A stretch of 34,533 bases of DNA from an uncultured Coriobacteriia bacterium (GCA_949879855.1 CATLBX010000006.1:1-34533), one strand, 5' to 3'; shown: positions 15,844 through 22,978, counted from the stretch's first letter. Translations and numbers: made by a program. The notes: generated by a model from the sequence alone, not told the origin.

Positions 15844-16680
15844 CTACATGCTGAGGATGAGGTCATAGAGTTTGTTCTTCGGGAGACCGAGCTCGCGAGA
15901 GAGCTCCTTGGCGAGCGCCGACTTCGAGGCACCGGCGGCAAGCTCGGCTTGGATGCGCTCGTGCAGGGCCGGGTCATCGAGGCTCGCAGCCTGCTGTGCT
16001 CGCATATCCGGCGGCGCGATGACAAGCACGATCTCGCCCTTGATCGCATCGCGCGCGGTGAGGTCTTTCGCGAGCTCGCTGGCGGGCAGACGCAGCACCT
16101 CTTCGTGTAGCTTCGTAAGCTCGCGGCACAGCGCGACTGGTCGTTCGCCATAGGCCTGCGCGATGCTCTGAACCGCAGCGACGACGCGATGCGGTGACTC
16201 GTAGAAGACAAGCGCGGCATCGAGCGTTGCCAGCGATTCCAGGAGCCTGAGGCGCTCGGTCTCCTTGCGCGGCAGAAAGCCACCGAAGTAGAAAGCGCTA
16301 TGCCTAAAGCCGGAAGTAACGAGCGCGGTGGTCACGGCACAGGGGCCGGGCAGCACGTCCACGGTCACGCCGGCATCGCGGGCAGCATCGACAAGCACGA
16401 TGCCGGGATCGCTGATGCCGGGCATGCCGGCGTCGGAGCAAAAGGCAATGGACTCGCCATCGCGCATGCGGGCGACAAGAGCGGCGCTTTTGGAAGCGAT
16501 GACGTTCTCGTCGCAGCGCTCGAGACGAGCCTGGATGCCGAAGTGCGCGAGCAGCTTGCCGGTGACGCGCGTGTCCTCGGCGCAAACGACGTCGGCCTGC
16601 TCGAGCGCTTCGAGCGCACGGGCGGTCATGTCACCGAGATTGCCCAAGGGCGTCGGCACTATGGTGAGCTTGCCGGTCAT
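15844..16680 (-). CDS. rsmI: 16S rRNA (cytidine1402-2'-O)-methyltransferase RsmI
   Basis: A 278-residue tetrapyrrole-methylase-fold enzyme that 2'-O-methylates C1402 in the decoding centre of 16S rRNA. Family motifs: LTIVPTPLGNLGDMTARALE at the start, VCAEDTRVTGKLL, FCSDAGMPGISDPG, DVLPGPCAVTTALVTSGF, FYFGGFLPRK and FYESPHR. A short helical C-terminal segment (SKSALAKELSRELGLPKNKLYDLIL) is normal for the long form of the family. The start at ATG 16680 has GGAG five bases upstream; a GTG at 16686 in the same frame is too close to that site. It lies between the gap terminator and metG. Confidence 0.96.
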   Translation of the reverse strand: MTGKLTIVPTPLGNLGDMTARALEALEQADVVCAEDTRVTGKLLAHFGIQARLERCDENVIASKSAALVARMRDGESIAFCSDAGMPGISDPGIVLVDAARDAGVTVDVLPGPCAVTTALVTSGFRHSAFYFGGFLPRKETERLRLLESLATLDAALVFYESPHRVVAAVQSIAQAYGERPVALCRELTKLHEEVLRLPASELAKDLTARDAIKGEIVLVIAPPDMRAQQAASLDDPALHERIQAELAAGASKSALAKELSRELGLPKNKLYDLILSM

Positions 16681-16698
16681 TGTCACTCCGCTCGAAAC

Positions 16699-16727
16699 AA
16701 GAAGGGGAGCATAACGCTCCCCTTCTT
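16699..16727 (-). terminator. Terminator of the gap gene
   Basis: AAGAAGGGGAGC and GCTCCCCTTCTT are perfect 12-bp arms with a 5-base loop (16711-16715), followed on the minus strand by GTTTCG. It lies 20 bp after the gap stop codon. Confidence 0.75.
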
Positions 16728-16747
16728 CCGTTCTCGTAATGGGGCAG

Positions 16748-17752
16748 TTATGCCACGAGGAACTTGGCCAGGTCGATGCAGCGAGCGGAATAGCCCATCT
16801 CGTTGTCGTACCAGGAGATGCACTTCACGAAATTGCCCTCGCCGTCGAGCACCTTGGTGAGCTTGCTATCGAAAATCGAGGAGTGCGTGTCGCCAATGAC
16901 GTCGCAGCTGACGATGGGATCGACGCAATACTCGAGGATGCCCTTCATCGGGCCCTCGGCGGCAGCCTTCATGGCAGCGTTGATCTCGTCGGCGGTGACG
17001 TTCTTCTCGAGCTCGGCCGTGAGGTCGACCATCGAGCCCGTCGGCGTGGGAACGCGGGTCGCGAAACCGTCGAGCTTGCCGTTGAGCTCGGGGAGCACGA
17101 GACCGACGGCCTTGGCCGCGCCCGTGGAGGTGGGAATCATGGAAAGGGCCGCAGCGCGCGAGCGACGGAAGTCCTTATGGTGCACGTCGAGGATCTTCTG
17201 GTCGTTGGTGTAGGCGTGAATGGTGTTCATGAGGCCGCGCTTGATGCCGAAGTTGTCGTTGAGGACCTTGGCGAACGGCGCGAGGCAGTTGGTCGTGCAC
17301 GAGGCGTTGGAGACGATGTTCATCGTGGCCGGGTCGTAGATGTCCTGGTTGACGCCCATGACGATGGTGGCATCCACGTCGGTGCCCGGAGCGGAGATGA
17401 CGACCTTCTTGGCGCCATTGTCGAGATGCACCTGGCAGGCCTCGCCGGTCTTGAGGCGACCCGTGGACTCGATGACGACCTCCGCGCCAACGGAAGCCCA
17501 GTCGAGCTCCTTGGGCTCGCGCGTCTGGAACGCCTTGACCTCGTGGCCCTCGACGACGAGCGCGCCTTCCTTGGCGTAGCAATCCTCGAAGACACGGCCC
17601 TGGCTGGAATCGTACTTGGTAAGGTACGCCGCGCACTCGAGATCACTCGGGTTGTTGATGGCGACGACCTCTACATCGGGATCGAGCTCTGCGAGACGAA
17701 AGACCAGACGGCCGATGCGACCAAAACCATTGATGCCGATTTTGAGAGACAT
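16748..17752 (-). CDS. gap: Glyceraldehyde-3-phosphate dehydrogenase
   Basis: A 334-residue phosphorylating GAPDH of glycolysis, in the cytoplasm as a tetramer. The N-terminal Rossmann motif is KIGINGFGRIGRLV. The catalytic cysteine lies in SNASCTTNCLAPFAK, the phosphate-binding segments are PTSTGAAKAV and RVPTPTGSMVD, and the C-terminal WYDNEMGYS is intact. At the position that is Asp in NAD-specific enzymes (Asp32 in Bacillus numbering) this protein has Asn (AINNPSD), which may affect cofactor choice. The start at 17752 has AAGGTGA upstream. An open frame extends further but is not protein-like. It is monocistronic: promoter upstream, terminator downstream. Confidence 0.97.
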   Translation of the reverse strand: MSLKIGINGFGRIGRLVFRLAELDPDVEVVAINNPSDLECAAYLTKYDSSQGRVFEDCYAKEGALVVEGHEVKAFQTREPKELDWASVGAEVVIESTGRLKTGEACQVHLDNGAKKVVISAPGTDVDATIVMGVNQDIYDPATMNIVSNASCTTNCLAPFAKVLNDNFGIKRGLMNTIHAYTNDQKILDVHHKDFRRSRAAALSMIPTSTGAAKAVGLVLPELNGKLDGFATRVPTPTGSMVDLTAELEKNVTADEINAAMKAAAEGPMKGILEYCVDPIVSCDVIGDTHSSIFDSKLTKVLDGEGNFVKCISWYDNEMGYSARCIDLAKFLVA

Positions 17753-17792
17753 TCCAGATTCACCTTCCCCTAAAAGGAACATTGACGGCACA

Positions 17793-17798
17793 AGTATA
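17793..17798 (-). promoter_or_regulatory. Possible -10 element of gap
   Basis: TATACT on the minus strand, within GGTATACT, about 40 bp before the gap start. No good -35 is seen at 16-18 bp; a TTGCGC lies 20 bp upstream. Confidence 0.35.
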
Positions 17799-17843
17799 CC
17801 GGAGGGGCGCCCCATCGAGCGCAAGTGTTCGACGGACGGGATA

Positions 17844-17877
17844 ATGAGACGAGCGGTGCCTGGGGTGCTTGTCTCGT
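17844..17877. repeat. Single GAGACA inverted-repeat unit, possible terminator of ATPase paralogue 2
   Basis: ATGAGACGA-N16-TTGTCTCGT forms a 9-bp stem with wobble pairs in RNA. It lies 16 bp after the ATPase stop codon and belongs to the same family as the elements at 8136 and 27346. Confidence 0.65.
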
Positions 17878-17892
17878 TGCGGCATCGCACGC

Positions 17893-18984
17893 TTACTCGT
17901 TATGCTCCAGATACTCTTTGAAGAAAGGCAGTTCGAATGCGACTTGCCCACGGGCAGGCCTACCCACAATGCCCGCGTTCATCAAGCGCGATACGTATTG
18001 CCCGACTTGAGCTGGTGACCATTTCAACCGCTCTGCAAGATCAGAAACACGACTAGGTTCATGGTCTTCAAGCATTGCGCGGGCAAGCGCAATGTCATTA
18101 TTTGATAGCTCCCGATATGTAGCCCCGAGAACGCGCTCATTCATTTCCATCATGGCCAAATCAATTCCAAGTTGGATGTCATTGGCTGATATGCGTTCTT
18201 CTGCGGGATTCGCATCCCATGCCTGGAAACCAATCAGTTGCATTAAAAAAGGAAAGCCTCCAATAGCAGTGATTGCGTCGTGGAGGTCGCGACGTTCAAC
18301 GCTTCTTCCAGAGGTTTCAATCATTCTTAGCATCGCCGATTCAACTTCGTAATCCGGAATTGGCCCCAAACTAACTTGTCGTGCTCGACGAAGAAAAGAT
18401 ACTGTCTTGTCATTGAGAAGGCTAGATACACGGTATGGGAGGCCCGCGAGCATAAGCGCAACCTTTCGGCCTTCCCCCACAAAATGCTGATAAACCGCAA
18501 CAAGCTCTCGGAGCTCATCGAGATTCGGATCGAGTTCGTCCACAGTTATGAGAAGGCCCGTGCCTTTCTCCTGTAGCTGGGACAATAGGGTGTCCATACG
18601 CCAGCGCCAATTACTGGCCGGGGCGTTTTCCCTCCCAATCTGAACCTCCAGTATCTGAGGAATGCCAATGCCGGAAACATGGCCTCCCAACTCCTTGCCA
18701 ACGAGGTGCTCAGATTTGCGATTAGCTCCGATTTCCAAATCTGAAAGCATTCCCGGAAGCGCTGTTGTGCCAACCGTTATCCATCCGTTTTGCTCAGCCA
18801 AATTCGCCGCTTCGAGAAGCATTGTTGTCTTGCCTGTGCCTCGTGCTCCAGAAATAAGAAGTGTCAATTCCGGACGGCGTGTTTCGCTTTGAAAGGCACG
18901 CCGGAGACTCTCGAGCAGTTGGGACCTTCCGGCAAGAATAGTGGGGGTTTCGCCAAATCCAGGAGTGAAGGGGTTGGTAGTCAT
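17893..18984 (-). CDS. AAA-type ATP-binding protein with C-terminal winged helix (paralogue 2)
   Basis: A 363-residue paralogue of the ATPase at 1968-3089, aligning along its whole length. Walker A is GARGTGKT at residues 46-53 and Walker B LLITVDE at 144-150. The segment VALMLAGLPYRVSSLL matches the sensor-like region of its partner. The C-terminal part (PSRVSDLAERLKWSPAQVGQYVSRL) looks like a winged helix. It starts at ATG 18984 with only a weak GGGAA site. Phased 10-bp repeats lie just upstream. It stands at the left end of an AT-richer island holding the RiPP-like cluster, as paralogue 1 stands at the left end of another accessory patch. Its biological role is unknown. Confidence 0.85.
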   Translation of the reverse strand: MTTNPFTPGFGETPTILAGRSQLLESLRRAFQSETRRPELTLLISGARGTGKTTMLLEAANLAEQNGWITVGTTALPGMLSDLEIGANRKSEHLVGKELGGHVSGIGIPQILEVQIGRENAPASNWRWRMDTLLSQLQEKGTGLLITVDELDPNLDELRELVAVYQHFVGEGRKVALMLAGLPYRVSSLLNDKTVSFLRRARQVSLGPIPDYEVESAMLRMIETSGRSVERRDLHDAITAIGGFPFLMQLIGFQAWDANPAEERISANDIQLGIDLAMMEMNERVLGATYRELSNNDIALARAMLEDHEPSRVSDLAERLKWSPAQVGQYVSRLMNAGIVGRPARGQVAFELPFFKEYLEHNE

Positions 18985-19004
18985 CGCTTGTTCCCGTTCT
19001 GTGC

Positions 19005-19058
19005 CTATTAGAAACTATTAAAAGTTATTAAAATCTATTAAAAGTATTATGTCTATTA
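19005..19058. repeat. Helically phased CTATTA repeats upstream of ATPase paralogue 2
   Basis: CTATTA or one-base variants start at 19005, 19015, 19025, 19035, 19044 and 19053: four at exact 10-bp steps, then two 9-bp steps. The array begins 21 bp before the ATG of the ATPase and probably overlaps its promoter. Confidence 0.85.
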
Positions 19059-19145
19059 ATAAAGTTTTTTAATGCTCGGTTTAATAATTTTGATTATTGC
19101 AGCGCACGGGCATGTTGAAATATCAGTAAAACAAACCGGGATGAT

Positions 19146-19156
19146 CCCCCCCCCCC
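19146..19156. repeat. Homopolymer of eleven C
   Basis: An uninterrupted run of 11 C in non-coding DNA between the phased repeats and the next gene. Runs like this slip readily in replication and in sequencing. Confidence 0.9.
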
Positions 19157-19266
19157 GGCCCTTCGCTGTTGATAGTTCGCGAACGCGGCTACTTCATAGT
19201 AGCTACATACCAGCCATGTCCCCGCCCCACCATCTGACTGAGACGAGACTATTATGCTCAGTGAGT

Positions 19267-20301
19267 CTATTTTAGACTGCGGGCTTGAGAAAGCAGTCGT
19301 GCATTTATGCCGACAAGAGCGCCCTCATATATATGAAAGGGCAAGGGCAAATCATGGCGATCCTTGTAGAACTTCATCTGCGAAAGCAAAGTTGTCGCTA
19401 GCGCGGTCTGCTGCAAACAGATTGAAGAAACTTCTTGAGAATATGCCATTCGATTCACAGTGTCGAAGCACTTGTCTATATTCCTGCTAATTAAATCAGT
19501 GTCGCTCCGTACTTCCACCAGCGCATCATAGAGAAGGTGCTGGTTATTTTGAATCGCATGCAGGGCCTGCAAAGCTTGTTCTGAATTATCAATCAAGCGG
19601 TCCAATCGGACTTCAAGCTCATATTGATTGTAGGCTTCGCCAAGCTCGGAAAATCTACCCGAGTCAAAATACTCATATAGCTGACAAACAGCTGGAAGCG
19701 ATTGATATTTTCTGTATATTGGACCATCGGAATAGTACTCATAAAGCATTCGCTCGCACACTGCCTTGAGCTCGCTGATTGGCAACGAACCAGATTGGAA
19801 ATCTGCAGTTGTTTCTGCATCAATTTTTTTCTCTTGGGCAATGTCAGATTCCCATTTCTCCTTTGCCGATTTATTTTCCCTTTTTTTCGCTTCACTTTTT
19901 CTCATGCTATTCGATGCACCTATTTCCCATGAAATCAATGCTCCTATGCCCGCGCCAATGGCTGCACATATGACAGCCGCAATGGCAAAAACAAAAAAGT
20001 TTCCAAGCCATACGATTGAGTTATCGCTCGTTTCAACGATCTGCCATTCGCTAATAAACTCAAAAGCGAACCCTATAATTCCGCCAATCACAGCACCAAT
20101 ATTTCTTGCGCTTAAATCGGCTTTGGCTTTTTCTCGCTCAATATTCGCATTGGGTGGTTTGAAATCGGGATACTCCTTGTTTTCCATTTGGAGAATCCTG
20201 CAATTAACGTGCTTTTCCAGCTCGTCCAATTTCATGAGCATGACTTCGAGGTCACGCGCGGTCTTTAGATATTCGAGTATCTCATCTTTGTCGTTTTTCA
20301 A
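19267..20301 (-). CDS. Membrane protein with coiled-coil-like ends, unknown function
   Basis: A 344-residue protein. Residues 1-65 are helical and charged. Two hydrophobic segments follow: 67-84, and 96-126, which is Gly/Ala-rich (VFAIAAVICAAIGAGIGALI). After a basic stretch, the cytoplasmic-looking C-terminal half contains YYSDGPIYRKYQSLPAVCQLYEYFDSGRFSELGEAYNQYE and a helix ending IQNNQHLLYDALV (given in parts; a widespread domain of Firmicutes/Actinobacteria hypothetical proteins from memory). The start is TTG at 20301 with GGAG seven bases upstream. It is last in the leftward series after the RiPP-like genes, 106 bp from the zinc-ribbon gene. AT-rich composition suggests transfer. A link to peptide export or immunity is speculation. 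Confidence 0.65.
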   Translation of the reverse strand: MKNDKDEILEYLKTARDLEVMLMKLDELEKHVNCRILQMENKEYPDFKPPNANIEREKAKADLSARNIGAVIGGIIGFAFEFISEWQIVETSDNSIVWLGNFFVFAIAAVICAAIGAGIGALISWEIGASNSMRKSEAKKRENKSAKEKWESDIAQEKKIDAETTADFQSGSLPISELKAVCERMLYEYYSDGPIYRKYQSLPAVCQLYEYFDSGRFSELGEAYNQYELEVRLDRLIDNSEQALQALHAIQNNQHLLYDALVEVRSDTDLISRNIDKCFDTVNRMAYSQEVSSICLQQTALATTLLSQMKFYKDRHDLPLPFHIYEGALVGINARLLSQARSLK

Positions 20302-20407
20302 ATGAGGTCTCCGATAATGCCTATAACCATATGAAACTCGATACAGTCAGTAATGTGAGAGTAAAACTCACGCGAATGATATGGATTTATTCAATGGGAG
20401 CGAATAT

Positions 20408-20521
20408 TTACTTCGCTTTGCCTGATCCCCCACAATTAGGACAAGTAGTGAACTTCTCACCATCAGCTGTTTTTACCCTTACGAGGCCTTTCCCGTTACA
20501 GCGGGGACAATTATTGGCCAT
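20408..20521 (-). CDS. 37-residue zinc-ribbon protein, DnaJ-like CxxCxGxG motifs
   Basis: A very short gene. The protein has CPRCNGKG near the N-terminus and CPNCGGSG near the C-terminus, separated by a strand-like VRVKTADGEKFTT. The two CxxCxGxG motifs are those of the DnaJ cysteine-rich domain, and four Cys could hold one zinc ion. The rest of DnaJ is absent. GAGG lies 8 bases before the ATG at 20521, and composition and motif spacing argue for real coding. It lies downstream of the precursor-peptide gene in the same direction, 102 bp away. A zinc-dependent helper in peptide handling is possible but unproven. Confidence 0.72.
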   Translation of the reverse strand: MANNCPRCNGKGLVRVKTADGEKFTTCPNCGGSGKAK

Positions 20522-20594
20522 TGTTCATTCCTCTCCTGAAAGCCGTCATGAATTAGGCGGTACTTGTGCTACCTTGATTAGGAACCCGGGCAAA

Positions 20595-20608
20595 GAAGCT
20601 TAAGCTTC
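20595..20608. terminator. Small perfect dyad between precursor and zinc-ribbon genes
   Basis: GAAGCTTAAGCTTC folds into a 5-bp stem with a TTAA loop, then TTT on the minus strand. This could be a weak or partial terminator after the precursor gene, allowing more precursor than downstream message. Confidence 0.35.
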
Positions 20609-20623
20609 GCTGGTTCAACTAAT

Positions 20624-20809
20624 TTATTTTCCAGCGCAATACATCATGCACTTGCAGCCACAGGGAGTACCAGGCTGCGCACTGTAAGGCTGACAGATAG
20701 TGCCGCAGGGCGCCATGCCAGCATTATGTGACATCTGTACGGCGGCCATAGATATAAAGCCAGATGATCTACCGGCACCTATGTCCAAACCTTCTCGAAT
20801 AACTGTCAT
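20624..20809 (-). CDS. Candidate Cys-rich RiPP precursor peptide
   Basis: A 61-residue peptide encoded 18 bp downstream of a radical SAM/SPASM gene, the usual arrangement for peptide-modifying systems. The first half is leader-like (MTVIREGLDIGAGRSSGF). The C-terminal third is a candidate core with six cysteines at residues 35, 39, 50, 52, 54 and 58, arranged CxxxC, then CGCKC, then MMYC, ending AGK. Such precursors are cross-linked by radical SAM enzymes through Cys-sulfur to carbon bonds (sactipeptide/ranthipeptide type). The start at 20809 has AAAGG seven bases upstream; a TTG at 20815 is in frame. The pattern differs from SCIFF as I know it. Bacteriocin-like or signalling use is inference. 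Confidence 0.7.
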   Translation of the reverse strand: MTVIREGLDIGAGRSSGFISMAAVQMSHNAGMAPCGTICQPYSAQPGTPCGCKCMMYCAGK

Positions 20810-20827
20810 TGCCAATCCTTTCTCTCG

Positions 20828-22120
20828 TTAGAATGATCTATCAATATGGGATTTACACCCCAAGAGATAGCCTGCTGCGTCAACAATTGCATCCGTGATG
20901 AATGCAATATGCGGACAACGCTTTAATCCGAAGTTCAGTGTCTCGGCGGCATAGCACCCAGCTTGGCAGCTCGGCAAAAACACGCACTTTCGACATTTTG
21001 CGGGAATATTCGGGGATGCCCATTCAACCATAGCCTCGTTAAACAAAACGCCTTCAAATACGTTCCCGATCCGCTGTCTGCCCTCAGTTAGCAGATGCTC
21101 GCACTTAAATACGTCTCCTGAAGGGTCAATTACAAAGTTGTTAATCATCTGAGCCGAGCATGTAGCGTTGTTGAAATTCAGTGGAAGCCCATCGACTGTC
21201 TGAATAAAGCCCGCATCAATCATTGCGTAAAATACGCTCTTGTATATTTCGCTCAGGTCATCTTCCGTGAAAAAGTCTTCTTGATTGCCGCTTCCGTACA
21301 GCGGAGCAGCATAAAGCATCACCGTGTCCAGCCCCTTGTATCTCTCTCCAAGAAGAGGAATTAGATTCAGGCAGTCTCGATAATTCCTTCTATCAATATT
21401 CAGGCGTATTAGAAGTTTGGCACCTTGCTCGACGAATGCATCCATAGCCAAAAGCACGCTATCAAAAGTCACGTCTTTCGAAATATACGCCTTCCTCCGC
21501 AAGTGCTCTTCAGCCAACCCATCCAAAGTGACTTGAGCCTGAGAAACTCTGCAATCGTGAACAAGCAGACGAACGACATCGGCTGTTGCCAAAGTTGCAT
21601 TTGTAATAATGTCAGACGTATATCCAATGCCGTGTTTCTCCGACATGTCTATAATCTGATTCGAAAGTTCGTAAATCCGATCAATCTCGAGCATAGGTTC
21701 GCCACCGAACCATGTTACGTGTACGTTGTCAACCATGCCCATGTAGCTCTCGATGAAAGACGGAATCGCCTTTGCGACCGCATCCTTCATGCAAACGGCT
21801 TTGTAAGACTGTTCATAACAGTAAAAGCAGCGTGCATTACAGGCTGTTGTTGGCAATATCTGGAAACCGGCAAATCGTGTCGAGTAATTGTTCATGCGCT
21901 GAATAGCTAAGACTTTCTCAATCTCGTCTTCTTCTGCAGGTACGACAAACCCATTCTCCATAGCCATGCGCAGCAGATCAGGATCTACGAACTCGCAGCT
22001 CTTAATCTGCTTGTATTCTGATCTTTCAATTACGGCGACAGCTGAAGTAACCAGGTTATATAAAAACACCTGGTCAACAATCATGCCGGAATGGTTATAT
22101 CTTGACGCCTTGTAATTCAT
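20828..22120 (-). CDS. Radical SAM/SPASM peptide maturase
   Basis: A 430-residue radical SAM enzyme. The CxxxCxxC cluster binding the SAM-ligating [4Fe-4S] is at Cys 94, 98 and 101 (ACNARCFYCYEQ). FGGEP at 138-142 is the SAM-binding glycine motif. The C-terminal SPASM region carries Cys 321, 340, 376, 379, 385, 389 and 402 for auxiliary clusters, with the CxxCxxxxxCxxxC pattern. The N-terminal 80 residues may be a peptide-recognition region. Size and layout match RiPP maturases (anSME/sactisynthase/ranthipeptide relatives). The adjacent Cys-rich peptide is the likely substrate. No good Shine-Dalgarno is visible before the ATG at 22120. An auxiliary anaerobic sulfatase-maturase role is unlikely since no sulfatase is present. 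Confidence 0.9.
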   Translation of the reverse strand: MNYKASRYNHSGMIVDQVFLYNLVTSAVAVIERSEYKQIKSCEFVDPDLLRMAMENGFVVPAEEDEIEKVLAIQRMNNYSTRFAGFQILPTTACNARCFYCYEQSYKAVCMKDAVAKAIPSFIESYMGMVDNVHVTWFGGEPMLEIDRIYELSNQIIDMSEKHGIGYTSDIITNATLATADVVRLLVHDCRVSQAQVTLDGLAEEHLRRKAYISKDVTFDSVLLAMDAFVEQGAKLLIRLNIDRRNYRDCLNLIPLLGERYKGLDTVMLYAAPLYGSGNQEDFFTEDDLSEIYKSVFYAMIDAGFIQTVDGLPLNFNNATCSAQMINNFVIDPSGDVFKCEHLLTEGRQRIGNVFEGVLFNEAMVEWASPNIPAKCRKCVFLPSCQAGCYAAETLNFGLKRCPHIAFITDAIVDAAGYLLGCKSHIDRSF

Positions 22121-22231
22121 TCGTTTGGGCTTTCGTTTTTGTTTCCGACGATAGTCCTACAGCTTCCCTCTTCTCACCTAAATGCTGCATTTCATGTTTT
22201 CGTACCGGCCGTTTAGCACAGTTAAAGCCAA

Positions 22232-22717
22232 TTACTCTGCCCAACTCTCGATTACCTGTTGAATCGTTTGAAGCAGGGCGCCGTAGTACATGCCTTCTTC
22301 CTCGACAGCATTCTGATCTGTCACCGCTTTCTGCAAGGCGCCTGTAATCGAGAACATACCCTTGCTTTCAGCAGAGTTCATGCGTTGCATTGCAGAGGAA
22401 GGGGTGCCTTGCTGCACGACATCTATTGCCAGAATTCCTGCGTTTTTATTTATTCCCACCAGATAACGCGCCCAGTCAGCATGATCAGGAAAAGAAAATT
22501 CGACGCCCGGGAAAACTTTACTGTTCAGGAGCCCGCCAATGGTGATATCAGTTTTGGAGGCGTCTACGGTGATGCCATACTGGTTCCCCATGGATTCCTT
22601 AACATCATTGGCTAAGCTCTCCGCAAGAGCATCTTGATTAATATCAGCGGCACCGCCGAAATTTGTACCCCATTGATGGAACGGATTCTGCGAGAGTGGT
22701 TTCTTGAATTTCGGCAT
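22232..22717 (-). CDS. Unknown 161-residue protein, first gene of the RiPP-like operon
   Basis: A 161-residue soluble protein of no recognised family. It has a polar N-terminus (MPKFKKPLSQNPFHQWG), a central alpha/beta part (GITVDASKTDITIGG... VFPGVEFSFPDHADWARYLVG) and a helical C-terminus (YYGALLQTIQQVIESW). It has no cysteine and no signal peptide. AAAGG is seven bases before the ATG, nearly the same leader as that of the precursor gene. It is the first gene after the promoter/operator at 22772-22808 and precedes the maturase by 111 bp. It could be a precursor-binding partner, an immunity protein or a second substrate; none is shown. Confidence 0.65.
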   Translation of the reverse strand: MPKFKKPLSQNPFHQWGTNFGGAADINQDALAESLANDVKESMGNQYGITVDASKTDITIGGLLNSKVFPGVEFSFPDHADWARYLVGINKNAGILAIDVVQQGTPSSAMQRMNSAESKGMFSITGALQKAVTDQNAVEEEGMYYGALLQTIQQVIESWAE

Positions 22718-22771
22718 TTCTAATCCTTTCAGGTCATGCAGTAAACCCGATACTCTGGGTCAAAAAGGCAA

Positions 22772-22808
22772 GCTATATATTTATAGAAACGCTATAAATA
22801 TATAGCAA
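22772..22808 (-). promoter_or_regulatory. Promoter of the RiPP-like operon overlapped by a 35-bp operator dyad
   Basis: Arms of 15 bp (GCTATATATTTATAG and CTATAAATATATAGC) around AAACG form a perfect inverted repeat at 22772-22806. On the minus strand it carries -35 TTGCTA (22803-22808) and -10 TATAAA (22780-22785) exactly 17 bp apart. A dimeric repressor bound here would block RNA polymerase; the divergent XRE protein is the natural candidate. Confidence 0.75.
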
Positions 22809-22978
22809 TTATAAATCATCATCAAGGTTTGCAAATAAAAAGGGATATATTTAAGTGCGATTATTAGCTGGTTTTCTTATCAAATAATAACCAATTTTTT
22901 ATGACGCTATTTATATTATGTGGATTAGTAATTGCTATTCAGATTACATCGACATTCCTACCTTCCAAGGAGCTGTCG

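Larger units (their letters stand above)
18985..19266. other. AT-rich intergenic region without a recognisable gene
   Basis: It contains the phased repeats, an 11-C tract (19146-19156), a small hairpin GCTACT/AGTAGC near 19190, and an AGTCTA/TAGACT dyad overlapping the next stop codon. A 67-codon rightward reading at 19072 lacks a ribosome-binding site and protein-like composition. Nothing else is evident. Confidence 0.6.

Noticed and set aside
14250-16283. A 677-residue methionyl-tRNA synthetase with an N-terminal extension
   Set aside because: The extra 163 residues lie antisense-like in the rsmI region, are Arg/Ser-rich, and the conserved MetG N-terminus begins at 15794.
19072-19275. A 67-residue rightward open frame
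   Set aside because: No ribosome-binding site, crosses the C11 tract, and has no protein-like composition.
20331-20603. A 90-residue rightward open frame
   Set aside because: It is antisense to the 37-residue zinc-ribbon gene, whose motif and ribosome-binding site are far stronger evidence.
20624-20809. SCIFF-type peptide
   Set aside because: Six cysteines are present, but spacing and flanking residues do not resemble the strongly conserved clostridial SCIFF sequence as I know it.
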